From Incurvaria masculella (lineage: Eukaryota > Arthropoda > Insecta > Lepidoptera > Incurvariidae): a stretch of 64,000 nucleotides of DNA. The notes beneath the pieces are model-generated. The model was not told where the DNA came from and made no database searches. It worked only from the letters and a program-made list of their open reading frames with translations. Location: assembly GCA_946894095.1 (NCBI GenBank), contig OX335653.1, positions 9,491,001 through 9,555,000 on the forward strand. Direction: 5' to 3'. Positions 13,001-24,189 of the stretch are shown here, in pieces. The position numbers and the translations under genes were made by a program. Numbering within the stretch: the stretch's first letter is position 1; each line of letters begins with the position of its first letter.

Positions 13001-16000
13001 GGTCGAACGGCAATGAAAAACTGTCCGTATTTTCCATCGAGTTCAATGTAGCCGTGCTCATTAAGGCGGCCCAACCCAGCAGGCCTAACTCATTCGCGGG
13101 CACAGTACAAAACCGTGCTGTTGCGCTCTGGGACCTTCTCTGTTTCAAAGAATAAGATAGGCTCCGTGATGAGGAAGATGCAACATGTCCACAAAAAAGA
13201 CAATGTGCATAGTGTATGATTTGGTAAGATTTACGAAAATTTTAATTTCAAAACGACTTACAGCTAAAAGTAAACCACGACCGCTGTAGTCAAAAATCTA
13301 ACAAAAAACAAATAGATCATAAATCTTGATTAAATAAGCTATGTCTGATGACTAATCTTTTTACGATGTTCTTACTTTATCCACCTCCAAAGTTATCGTA
13401 TAAAACGCGCGAAAAATTCGAACTTTCGGACCTTATAACTTAGAAACCAAACACAATTTTACAATGCCAATGGTCATCAGACATCTAGTTCGATCAAATA
13501 AAGCTATTTTGAGCAAAATTTTGGATCTCTGACAAGAAATATGGGCGTGATTTTCTTTCCCCTTTTGTATGGGGAGATGAGTGGGTTGGGACACCTTAAG
13601 GGACGTCCACCGTAAGGGTCCTGGCACGGCACCTAATTCCTTTGGGAATGTGGTGTTTTGGGAATGTGATGTATTGGGCTAATATCATAACCGTAGTTGT
13701 GTGGTATTAGTCATTCATGTCAGGTTACATAAAAAAAAGTAGGTTCAGTTACATTAAAAAATCTGAAGACTCACTTAAACCCATCATGTAAAAATATTAA
13801 CATTTTCTTTAAAATGTTTGCAGAATGCTGACGAACTTGTGAAAAACAAGATCCACCCGACGAGCATCATCTCAGGCTACCGACTCGCGTGCAAGGAGGC
13901 CTGCAAGTACATCAGCGACAATCTCACAGTGCCCGTCGATTCCCTCGCCCGGCCCAGCCTTATCAACATCGCCAAGACCACAATGTCATCTAAGATCATC
14001 GGAGCGTATCCTTTTCGAAGTTTGGTTGCAGGGTGATTTTCGAAAAATAACATTTTTCGCTAAGGGGGAACTGAATATTTGGTCATGGCCCCATCGGTTC
14101 ACTAAGTCAACCTTGTATTTGCTATGGCATACAGGCAGCAAATAATATGAACAGGACTTAAATATTTTGAAGACAAATTCAGAAATTATAGGTAGATAAG
14201 TATATGTGGATTAATTAATCACATGTTGTTTTGGACTGATGTCGGACTGAATTATTTTCTGGATATTATATGAGTTCCCCATAAAAACTTTAATCTCATG
14301 TTTCACCCCCTGTGAGTTTAATTTTCGCCACAAAAGGTAAGGCCTATGTCCTTCAAGGTCCAGACTATCTCTTTACCAAAATTCATCAAAATTGGTTCAG
14401 CGGTTTAGACAGGAAAAGGCAACAGACAAACAGACAGAGCTACTTTCACAATTTATAATATTAGTAAGCATAGTAATGGACATGGGTGACTGATAAGACA
14501 CATGCTTATGATTTAAGCCCAACACTGCATTCCCGAAGGAACTGAGAAAGCAAGGACCATTTTTCATTGACCCTTCCACTCTGTTTCATTCAATGCGATG
14601 GTACCCCTTTGGGGTTGACATGACCCTACCACCTTGTGGTAGTTTTTTTGTCCCGTTTTTAATTACGGGACAAAATATATGGAGGAGTAATGATTGGTTG
14701 AGAATTGGTGATAAGTAATTGAGATTATGAAATATTTTGAACTGTATTTAATAAGGATGCATTATTAAGCATACAACAATGTCGTTTTCCTTGACTCTTA
14801 ATTTCAGTGATGCCGATTTCTTTGCCGAAATGATTGTAGACGCTGCACAGGCCATCAAGATAACTGACCCAAAGGGCAACTCGGCCTACCCAATCAAAGC
14901 AGTGAACGTGCTCAAAGCCCACGGGCGCAGTGCTCGCGAGAGTACGCTCATCAAGGGTTATGCTCTTAATTGCACAATCGCTTCGCAAGCCATGCCGAAG
15001 AAGATCCTCAATGCAAAGATCGCCTGCCTTGATTTCTCACTGCAGAAGACTAAAATGAAAATGGGAGTTCAGGTACGTGAGCAATATTATAAAAGTGGAC
15101 ATCCGCACTCATGTATGGTGATTTTCATGATAGTCAGTCAAGTCAAGAAGTCAAAATCAAGAATTTATAACAGTTTTTTTTTATTTTTTTTTATGCGACC
15201 TGACATGGATGGCTAATACCACACAACTACCGTTATGATATTAGCCCTATACACCACATTCCCGAAGGAATTAGGTGCCATGCCAGGACCTTCCCTTTAT
15301 GAGCACGGCTACATTGAACTGGATGGAAAACACGGACAATTTTTCATTGCCGCTTCGACCATCTTTTCATCCAATGCGATGGTACCAACCCGGGCGGGCT
15401 GAAACCCTACCACCTAGTATGGGAAGGGGACCTACAGTTTAACATGGATTCCGAACCATGGAGCAGCTCGCATTCGTGACGAAATGCACTTATCGAACTC
15501 TGAAAGAGAAAGACAGTGGTGCAAGTTGGTATTGAACCCGGGCCTCTGGTACGCTAGGCCAGTCCCCGCGCCACTAGGCTACGAGCCGCTCATTCATACA
15601 GCGTACATATGTTGCTTTGCAAAGGTCCAAATAAAATATACTGTTACGAGCTTGCATCTATGACCTCATAGTGCAACCCTTCTGAGTGTAAACATATCAA
15701 TGTATTCAGGAGAGGTTAAGATGGCATTATAATCTGATGTTTAGACATTTCAGAGTGTAGGTGTCCTACCTGGTGGCCAATAAATACAATAAGAGATTAT
15801 GTGAATGTTTGCTCTATAGCTACTTGATTTCTAGAGTGTGCTCTTTGGCTGATAAATTTATGTTTCATTATTTATATATAAGGTTTTATCACGGATGCTA
15901 GTTCCAATGTACTTCAATATAAAAAATTACGATAGCTTTTTCCACCAGAATATTGTAAGTTTAGAATAGGTACCTATTCATTTAGAATAAAATGTCATTA

Positions 16001-19000
16001 TGGCAGTCAAGAGTTTGCTCTCCACCTATGCACAGAGATTTTTTTTAAGCAATAATTATCTATCAATTGTTGTTAATTATTTTTTGTAAGCATCAAAGAA
16101 CAAAAAAATATAATGACAAACCTGTAAAAGTTTCTCGTCGGTTCTTCTTCGTAATTTTGTAAAGGTATAATCGAACTGGCACTAAAATAAAAAAAAGAAA
16201 GATCCGAGAGATGTACATCTAATGGAGGAAATAAAGAAACTGAGACAAAACTCGAAAAAGAAGAATCCGCGCCTCTTTCTTTCTGTTGAGAGGCGTAGAT
16301 TCAAACTGCAAACACACGCTGATAGGTTTGTTAGAAATAATTTCTTATCCAACCGAGTTTTGGTCTCTTGGAAAAAACTGCCACAGGGGCGTCATCAGTG
16401 TCATAACAGTGAACAGTTGACAGTATAAAAAAAATACATTATAATTTACGAAAAGTAGACTAAACAAATGGTAGACTCACTCACGAAGTTAGCTACCTGG
16501 GAAGTCCATTAGAAATAATTTATTTCTGCCTTTTTTGAGAAAGAATACTTCGTCTTTTCATTGTTGGACAGAGGCATATGGTAAAAAAACATCCAAAGTA
16601 AGCCAACACAAGAACTCTAGTATGATAAGATGGAACTAAAAGGTGTTGCTTTTTAAGTTTGATCTGAACACATTCCTCCAAACACAACACCAGCTTCAAC
16701 AAAAATTGTGATGTAAGTGGCGTAGTTGAAGATGTGTATCAAAATGTGATGTAACGTGAAAGTTACCTTTGGCACCGGCAACATCCAGACCACAAAGTAA
16801 ATCAGCCAGGCTCCAGGAAGGCAGTGAAATTTCGTATATTTTTAAACATTAGTTAAGTAAGAAAGAGCCAATGGATCTGATATCGTCACTCAGTGAACTC
16901 GAGGCCCTAGTAAACCATGTCAAAAAGTGACAAACTGTAAATACTACAGGTTCTAGTAACGGACCCAGAGAAACTGGAGGCGATTCGCGCTCGCGAGCTC
17001 GACATCACGAAGGAGCGCATCGGCAAGATCCTGAGCACGGGCGTTAATGTGGTGCTGTGCACGGGCGGCATCGACGACCTCTGCCTCAAGTACTTCGTGG
17101 AGGCGGGCGCGATGGGCGTCCGCCGCTGCAAGAAGGCCGACCTCAAGAGGATCGCAAAGGCCACCGGCGCAGCCTACCTCACCTCTCTCACCAATATGGA
17201 TGGTGAGAGGAACATTGTTCATGCAACTAAAATCCTTTGTTTTATATAACTGGGCCATGGATAGCTAATACCACAACCACCATTATGAATTAGGCCAACA
17301 CACCGCATTCCCATAGGAATTAGGTTTCTTTATGAGTATGGCTACATTCAACTTTATAGAAAATATGGAAAATTTTTCATTGCCGCTTTGACCAATTTTA
17401 CCCTAAACTACTCATTGTGACATCAGTTTTAACCTTATGAGCCGTAGTGAACATGGCAGCTGGCAGGAATTGGTTTGTATGGAGGCCATGTCAAGGAGTA
17501 CTATACTCTATTTCAGATAAGCACGATGCACCACGCACCCCTCCACTTTTACGAGAACAAAAGACTTACTTGTGATTAGTCCGCTATCCCCGACGGCGCC
17601 GATATTCCGGCCGGTTTCACACGTCGTTCGTGACTCGGACTTTGTACGGTACGGACGTGCTTTCCAAATATATGGCGTGCGAGTTATTTTCGATATTCCG
17701 AAGTATTTACAAACTTAAAAATATGAGTAATCCTTCGCAATCTCCGGCGACTCCTTATGTTCAAAAACAAAAGACACGACCGTTGTCTTCGACCGAAGAA
17801 ACTATGGTATATGGTAACTATATCAATAATTATTTCGTGAGTTTTAAAGGAGTGAGACATCGGTGTATAAGATAATACATTAAACATCAATCTAATGTTT
17901 TTTAATATATGTAATCTCACAATATTCAAAGGATTTTTTTTTTAATAATATTTATTTAGAATTTAGGTTTCCGTATCTGCACGGAAGCTTATTGCTATGA
18001 TTACGGTCATCTTTATCGGTGCTTTTTAATGTTTTTTAGCATTAAGAGGATATTGAGGTGATCATGTACCATATAATGGCACGTGCCTGATTCCTCAGTT
18101 AAAAAATTTTTTTTCTAACATTCTGCACATTCAATGAATCAACTGAGCGCTACGTCTATGTTATTGTTTTTTTGATACATTAACTTACATCCATTACCAC
18201 TTTACATTTGTATGCGAATGTTTAAATGCTCTTAATATTTTACCAGGTATTTAAAAGTTTTTTGAAGTATACCTTTAAGATTGGAAAATTTTGGCTAAAA
18301 ACATTAAAAAAATATATATTTTTACATTAATTTTATTTTTTTTTACTGAATAATACAGATATTAACTAAAAAATCATAACAGTCGAACATAAAATGAAGC
18401 TTGGAATACAAAATGGGCATGGAAGACAATTTCGGTTTTTTAATGGCAGTCGCTGTGCAAAATTGTCCCTCAGCCAATGGACAAAGAACGCATTTCTTAA
18501 AATTTTCAAACCTTCGATTTCCGCAGCCTTCACGGCAGCCTTAATCCGCAAGTGTCTTGATATAAAACCGATCTATACACCCGATCAGATTGCCGCCACT
18601 ACGCTTTTTATCAACATATTTAAGTAATACGCATAGTGACTTTTAAAATTCAAGCCTGTGTGGCAATATAATACTTCGAACCGAAGACGGCTCGTCGGGC
18701 AAACGCACAATAGGTTTTATTGCAGGCAGCTGCATGAAACCAAGGCTTTGCCAAATATTCCTTGAAATGACCGTTCGTAGATAATTGCCGCAACACTGAA
18801 GGCGAACAAAAATAAAGGCGGACCCGCAGGTGTACGAAGGTGCGACGTTTACAATCTTCAGATGCACAAGTCACATGGAATCCTAACAATGTTCTACCTC
18901 TAAAATTCTAAACAATTTCTTATGACTATCTAAGGTACGGCGGCAGGAAACAAACACTATACCAACCAAGCACTTGCATTCAATACTGTTCTTGTTACTA

Positions 19001-22000
19001 TCTAGCTACGGCGGCTAGAAACAAACACTTTACGAACACGTTCAGCAGCACAGTTCAATATATGTGGTCCTTCACAGGAAATGTCTGCCTTACAGATTTG
19101 TGATCGCCTCACTAACAACTGCATATTTACATATAACACATACACACCTATACATATCAAAGATTATGTCCAGCGAATTAAAAAAATCAGGGAAACATGT
19201 AATTGGCCATACTTTAGGCATAAAAACAATATACTTACATTTTTGTAAATGGTTGTATGTATTTTTTTTTCAATGTAGACATTTCTTCTAAATATATAAA
19301 TAAATAAATACATTTCGAAAACACCCTTTGAAATTCTGTCAATGAGTGGAGGGAGACAAGTCATTGGAATGCGTGCGTGTACAAGGGGCCGTATTATGCG
19401 CTCACGCACATTCCGAATAGTTGAACGTGATTTGGTTAAAGGGTCGCCACCCACTTGTGTTCTATCTTTATCTGTTACAGGCAGTACGTAGAGTGAGAGA
19501 GGCTTATGCTTCGCGGCTAACTGAAATAGGGTATAGAAGAATTATTTGGCTGTTTTGATTAATGCATAATGTGTAGCATCAAAGAAACTTATGTGATTTG
19601 TTTTCAGGTGAGGAGACTTTCGAAGCTAGCATGATCGGAGAGGCTGCAGAAGTAGTGCAAGAGCAGATTTGTGACGACCAGCTCATTTTGATTAAGGGGT
19701 GAGTTCATAAATTATGATGAATTCTATCCCATTGCCATCCACCACTGTGGTACTGGAGGTTTATTGGCGGAAACCTGCGTTCAATACTTTTGTAGGGCTA
19801 AAAGCTCAGTACACCAAACTTGCTAAAAGTGATGTAGCAGGACCCAAATTCAAGTTTATGGAAAATGTTTTACATCGGTTGCAGTACAAACGTCAAACAT
19901 TATACTTCTAGATTGTTTGGTGTTTTCATGGAAAAAACCATATTTCCGAGGGGCAAAACAATAATTTCGACCAAAAGAAACCTTACTCAAATTCGCATCC
20001 ACCAGTCAGTCCTTATATCTAACAAGAAAACTAAAGTATAGTTCCTTCAACTCCCAGCAAAAATGGTATATTTAAAAAAAAACGTTTAAAACTATGAAGG
20101 ATTGTATTAAACAGATGAAACCATTGTAGAATCTAGCCAGTATCTGTCCAGAGACAATGACCTCAAATGGGTAGTGAAACTCTGATCTAGTGGGTCGTCA
20201 TCCTGTAGCCAGGCCCCTTCCCCTGAAAAATCCGTAATTTAGAAAACATCTATTTTTGTGAGGCCGCCCCCTCCTAGGTATGATGTGCTTATTGGTCAAG
20301 TTGTCACCGTAACAAACCACTCGTTTGCAGTCCATCGGCGCGCACGGCCGCCTCGCTCATCCTGCGCGGGCCGACGGACGCATACTGCGACGAGATGGAG
20401 CGGTCGGCTCACGACGCGCTGTGCGCGGTGCGGCGCGTGCTCGAGAGCGGCAAGCTGGTGCCGGGCGGCGGCGCCGTCGAGGCCGCTCTCTCCATCTACC
20501 TCGACAACTTCGCAAGCACACTGGTTCTTATACATTTTATGTTCTTTGATGCGAGGGTATGCGAGTTCGGTTTTCAGCGACGAGTGGGATAACACTGAGA
20601 AAAATCGGAGTTAGTCTTGATTCAGAGTTGACAGTCTCAAGTAACCACCCGAAAACTACCAACCGTGCTTGTACTACTTTGTGAACATTGTGCTACAACA
20701 CAGACTCCTGGGCTTATCCCAGGAAACTTTGGTTTGTAGTTGGTTCGTTGAGTTATTAACTGTATACGTTTATTGCAACCAAGTGGTTTTAGTCTTGCTA
20801 AGGGCACAAAAGATTTGGAGGGGATAAGCCAGATAGAAGACAATATAAATTAAATGAAAAAGTTTCACTTACTGAATTCAACACTGCATGTTTCCCCTAC
20901 CACATTTTCCGATTTTATGGTAAGGAATAACTGAATTACTCCTATAAGCTCATTGTATACATACATACAAACATATGCTGCTTCCCAGAGGGTTAAGTTA
21001 TTTCTAGTCAATATATGTAAAACATACTTACTCCAGTGTAATACAAGGTGCACAAATAAAAAAGGAATGACTCTGTTCTCAGACATGAAAATTTTGTCCA
21101 CACCTATCCAGTTAAATATTTCGGCACTCTTTCTAAAATGTTGGTAATCGTGATAGTTATTTTTTTTTATCAACAAACTACGGTGTCACTGTATCACTCT
21201 CCGTGTGTGCAGAGTTCCCGGGAGCAGCTGGCGATCGCTGCGTTCGCGCAGTCCCTGCTCGTGATCCCCAAGACGCTGGCGGTGAACGCGGCGCGCGATG
21301 CCACCGATCTGGTCGCCAAGCTGCGGGCATTCCACAACTCCTCGCAGACTAAGGTAGGACCTTCGACGACTTTGCAGACGACCTTGGTAGACTTTATTGG
21401 ATCTTGAGATGGATTGCTAATACCACACCCAGTCATGATATTAGTCTAACACATCACCCTGACTTTTCCCTGACTAATCTAATTTCCCTCACATTCATTT
21501 TTTTAAACAAAATCAAAAAGAAGTTATCGCAATGAATTATTTTTGTAACCTTAGGAACCTTCCAAGAACTATTTTTTTCACAAAGCTTCAATTAAATACT
21601 TGTTGAGAATGATTTGTAGATAGAGCGTTTGCTCGATCTAATGAACATGACATTGCCATCGGTGTATGAAGCATTTTATATTTCTTTCTTAGATTCTTGT
21701 CAGATCATTATTTCGTGGATCGATATCAAGCTTTCAGGTATTTAGAAGACATCCATTTATTTCGCAAAGACTATGCCCATTATCTAACAAAGCAGAACAG
21801 TCCCCACAAACAGCACCCGTTCACGAGCATCACACCAGGTCCAGCCATCGCCTTTCCCAACAATATTTTTGGGAAAGAGGTGACCCGAACCACGTGTTTA
21901 TTACAAAAAGAGATTGGATGGTAGATTTACTGTTTTACTGTTGGGGCCCCCATAAAAATAAAATGCGCATGTACTGGTTCAAACGAATGTCGTAATTTCT

Positions 22001-23315
22001 GTGAAATCAACCATTCTAAAAACTCTGGTGAGTCAAGTCGAAGTGGCAATGAAAATAGTCCATTTTTTTCCAAAAAAAAAAAAGGCTACAAACATGGAAA
22101 ATAAAAGCAAGTGCAACCAAATCAGTTTACGTTACGTTTTCTCTCAGAAAAGGAAACTGTCCGCCAGTATGCCTTGAAAATAATTTGCTACCCCACAGCG
22201 ACAGTGTGAAGTACCTAGGAGGTCTACACCTCGACCTTCAACTTACATGAAAAGCTCACATCAAGGCTAAGAGAGAAGAACTGAATATACGCTACAGAAC
22301 CCTACACGGCTGCTTGGACGTAACAGTAAACTATCTGCGACAACAAGCTGCTAATATACCAAAGTATTTTAAAAACCGCATGGATGCATGGTGTAGAACT
22401 TTGGGGAAGCACCAGTAACTCCAACATTGCTATGCTGCAACGACTGCAAAACATAATCCTTCGATCCATAGCAAATGATCCGTGGTATGTCACCAACAGT
22501 GAGATCCACGAACATTTGCAAATTAACACTGTTAAAGAGGAAATTCGGTCTACTGCAAGCATATATCAGAAAAGACTGATTAATCACCCCAACCTGGTAG
22601 CTCAGCTGACGCACCAAGGCTGCCCCAAAAGGCTCAAACGACACAACATCCTGGAGCTATAAAATCGGCAGTAGTTTCACAATCATATCGAATAGCTGCA
22701 TCTAGTGGGGGGCACACTCTTCACGACCTTTTGTCTCAAAACAAATCTGATTATAGTCTTGAGGGCTGATTGCAGATGTTACACAAAAAAAATATGTTTT
22801 TTTTCCATCCGGTTCAATGTAGCCTTGCAATTTAAGAAAGTTCCTGGCATGTCATCTAGTCCTAGGTGGTATTTTGAGCTAATATCATTAGAGTAAGTGT
22901 GGTATTGACGGTGTTTGCTGAGTTTCAAAAGGCACCCAAAAGTTTTTGCTCGTGACATTAGTCGGAAGAAGGATCAAATGCCACGATCTAAAATGTTTTC
23001 AGATTATTTTAAAAATCTGGATACAATGCTTCAAATGTAGATGTCGCTGAAACACAAAGTACCCAAAAATGTCTCATATCCCAGGTGGAGCACGCCAACA
23101 TGAAGTGGGTGGGACTGGACCTCGTTGAGGGCACCATCCGCGACAGCCTGGCGGCGGGAGTGGTGGAGCCGGTGGTCTCAAAGATAAAGTCGCTCAAGTT
23201 CGCAACGGAGGCCGCCATCACCATCCTCCGCATCGACGACATGATCAAGCTTGACGCGGAGCAGTCGCAGGGCAAGAGCTACGGCGACGCGTGCAACGCC
23301 GGAGAACTGGACTAA
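10078..23315 (+). CDS. CCT1: T-complex protein 1 subunit alpha (CCT1), complete
   Basis: Alpha subunit of the cytosolic CCT/TRiC chaperonin, which folds actin, tubulin and other proteins using ATP. Exons: 10078-10150, 10975-11098, 11899-12016, 13824-14005, 14808-15072, 16950-17202, 19608-19698, 20331-20523, 21213-21353 and 23085-23315. All phases agree and total 1671 nt, 556 residues, which as I recall is the human CCT1 length. Seen in order: [16 protein letters not shown] (ATP/phosphate region), [23 protein letters not shown] (nucleotide motif with catalytic Asp), apical domain with [16 protein letters not shown], then [16 protein letters not shown] and [10 protein letters not shown] near the end. 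The subunit call rests on alpha-specific blocks such as [19 protein letters not shown] and KLRAFHN. Introns carry about ten SINE pieces and two LINE fragments. The donors after exon 3 (GTTAAA) and exon 8 (GTTCTT) are weak. Confidence 0.97.
11640..11831 (+). repeat. SINE 3' fragment
   Basis: Body and 3' end of the main SINE family from CCCTACTAGGTGG to CATGTCAGGCTGCAT; the head is missing. In CCT1 intron 2, 67 bp before exon 3. Confidence 0.75.
12229..12350 (+). repeat. SINE 3' fragment
   Basis: Contains TGTTTTCTATCCAGTT and TGGCATGGCATCTAATTC followed by a degraded 3' hairpin region. CCT1 intron 3. Confidence 0.65.
12368..12778 (-). repeat. Full-length tRNA-headed SINE, head-to-head with next copy
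   Basis: Complete minus-oriented copy: T-run (A tail), ATGCGACCTGACATGG, the TATTAGCC-type hairpin arm, the body, and the tRNA-like head ending GGCTACGAGCCGC near 12776. Its head abuts the head of the plus-oriented copy starting at 12783. Open frames across it are repeat-derived and not genes. Confidence 0.9.
12783..13068 (+). repeat. SINE with head, 3' truncated
   Basis: Head with TAGCCTAGTGG and GGTTCAAATCCTCG, then the body to GCCGTGCTCATTAAGG, where it is cut off by a different repeat at about 13070. It forms an inverted pair with 12368-12778. Confidence 0.85.
13075..13200 (+). repeat. NSFAG repeat, copy 1
   Basis: Copy of a short dispersed sequence that begins near CTAACTCATTCGCGGG and includes TCTGGGACCTTCTCTGTT and TCCGTGATGAGG. 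Other copies are near 55440 and 59020. One frame reads [18 protein letters not shown] in this copy. It contains a hairpin CACNGTACAAAACCGTG-type stem. Confidence 0.6.
13616..13735 (+). repeat. SINE 3' fragment with internal duplication
   Basis: 3' part of the main SINE: TCCTGGCACGGCACCTAATT, a locally duplicated GGGAATGTG block, the hairpin region and an A-run at about 13727. It ends 89 bp before CCT1 exon 4. Confidence 0.75.
14280..14465 (+). repeat. RTE-like LINE 3' end or derivative
   Basis: The block AAATTCATCAAAATTGGTTC, then CAGCGGTTTAGAC, CAGACAAACAGACAGAG and a terminal TATAATATTAGTA, is a pattern I recall as common at the 3' ends of RTE-type retroelements in Lepidoptera. No coding sequence remains. 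CCT1 intron 4. Confidence 0.55.
14480..14640 (-). repeat. Decayed SINE fragment
   Basis: Minus-oriented remnant recognisable by CATTCCCGAAGGAACTGAG, TTCAATGCGATGGTACC and CCCTACCACC, with internal deletions. CCT1 intron 4. Confidence 0.6.
15172..15594 (-). repeat. Full-length tRNA-headed SINE
   Basis: Near-identical in structure to 12368-12778: T-run at 15175-15191, ATGCGACCTGACATGG, hairpin region, body, and head ending CTACGAGCCGC. It lies in CCT1 intron 5 and is one of the best preserved copies in the window. Confidence 0.9.
16216..16400 (+). repeat. Possible LINE coding fragment
   Basis: A short open frame from 16222 reads [18 protein letters not shown], resembling the conserved C-terminal segment of CR1-like LINE polymerases (usually F-F-S-x-R-V, then W-N-x-L-P). 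Only about 60 residues are open, with no neighbouring reverse transcriptase motifs, so this is at best a remnant in CCT1 intron 5. Confidence 0.35.
17255..17405 (-). repeat. Decayed SINE fragment
   Basis: Minus-oriented 3' part: ATGGATAGCTAATACCAC, CACCGCATTCCCATAGGAAT and TTTTTCATTGCCGC, with deletions. It begins about 50 bp after CCT1 exon 6. Confidence 0.65.
17406..19607. other. CCT1 intron 6, remainder
   Basis: No conserved exon recognised. Two diverged direct copies of a short block (ACGGCGGCAGGAAACAAACA near 18938 and ACGGCGGCTAGAAACAAACA near 19009) lie about 71 bp apart. Open minus-strand frames at 18366-18551 and 18643-18889 have no family I recognise and are probably chance. Confidence 0.35.
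21408..21465 (-). repeat. SINE tail remnant
   Basis: GATGGATTGCTAATACCACA followed by CATGATATTAGTCTAACACA matches the 3' hairpin region of the main SINE in minus orientation. About 55 bp after CCT1 exon 9. Confidence 0.5.
22190..22662 (+). pseudogene. Jockey-like LINE reverse transcriptase, C-terminal fragment
   Basis: The plus strand encodes [14 protein letters not shown], then a stop, then fragments in shifting frames leading to a 92-residue open stretch from 22384 with [20 protein letters not shown] and EIHEHLQ. These match, as I know the family, the region after the reverse transcriptase domain of jockey-group non-LTR elements (L-G/D-x-x-L then G-x-x-L-W-G and W-Y-V-x-N). 5' truncated and broken by a stop; no A tail identified. 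It lies in CCT1 intron 9. Confidence 0.7.
22795..22912 (+). repeat. SINE 3' fragment
   Basis: TTCCATCCGGTTCAATGTAG, TTCCTGGCATGTCATCTAG and a weak hairpin (GAGCTAATATCATTAG). CCT1 intron 9. Confidence 0.6.
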
Positions 23316-23980
23316 CACTCGACGACGCTTTTTCTTTAGTATTTATTAATGTCGCTGGAGCAATTTTGGTTAGAATGCGGAGTAAGATATTATTTTCAAA
23401 TTGTTTGACCCCTAACAGTCTGACCAACAGCCGTCTATAGTACTGAAGTGGTTGTTCTCTCTGGAGTAAAAATCTTCGTCGTTAATTTTTCATTTGTGGT
23501 AAATACATCGAAACCAGCTATTACATTTCAACAATGGTTCTTGATGTTAATGGGCAGCCACTTTTTGGTTAAGCAGAGAGCTTTTTTTTGTTTTATCAGC
23601 AGCGCTTTTAGCCCTAGCACACTAACAGGGCCAAGTCACAGCGGTAACAAGATACTCAAATTATCATAAAATTACTATAGAATGCAACCTGGCCGCGACA
23701 GTTAAGATCAGTTGCACTCACATCACTTGGCTGCCAGTTCGCAATTCGCCTTAAAGGTTCTCATGTGTTACGTAACTTTATGGACCACACTAGTTAAAAA
23801 ACATTCAGCCCATAAGAATTCCAGTGCAAGAAATGTCAGTTGGTTATATTTTGTTTTGCCTGAGCATTTTATTTTAGTTTTGCATTTAATTACTAAGTAA
23901 ATAACGCTAGTAATATGAACACGTTTGCATTATTGTATCACAAATTCATATTTTTTATGAAATGTATCATTCATACTACA

Positions 23981-23986
23981 AATAAA
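23981..23986 (+). promoter_or_regulatory. Candidate CCT1 poly(A) signal
   Basis: AATAAA about 670 bp after the CCT1 stop, in the 3' flank between the two convergent genes CCT1 and BPHL copy A. No earlier AATAAA was noted between the stop and this site. Confidence 0.45.
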
Positions 23987-24189
23987 TAATAATTATTAAT
24001 ACTAGTCTTTAAATAAGTTTTATTTAACATCGGTATGGATAAAAAACTTGACATAAGTAAATAAAAATTCAAAACAATCGAGTGCCGATATTCGTCTCGC
24101 CCAATTAAACTTAAGACTTAACAATCATCATCATTGTATATAAAGGTCCTGCCTCTGGACCTGTAACTTTTATTTAGTTAAAGTTAATT

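Noticed and set aside
12423..13155. Open frames of 60-100 codons on both strands
   Set aside because: They fall inside the two head-to-head SINEs and recur wherever the SINE occurs.
16953..17258. Minus-strand ORFs over CCT1 exon 6
   Set aside because: Shadow frames of the GC-rich chaperonin exon, which has clear CCT1 protein similarity and splice sites on the plus strand.
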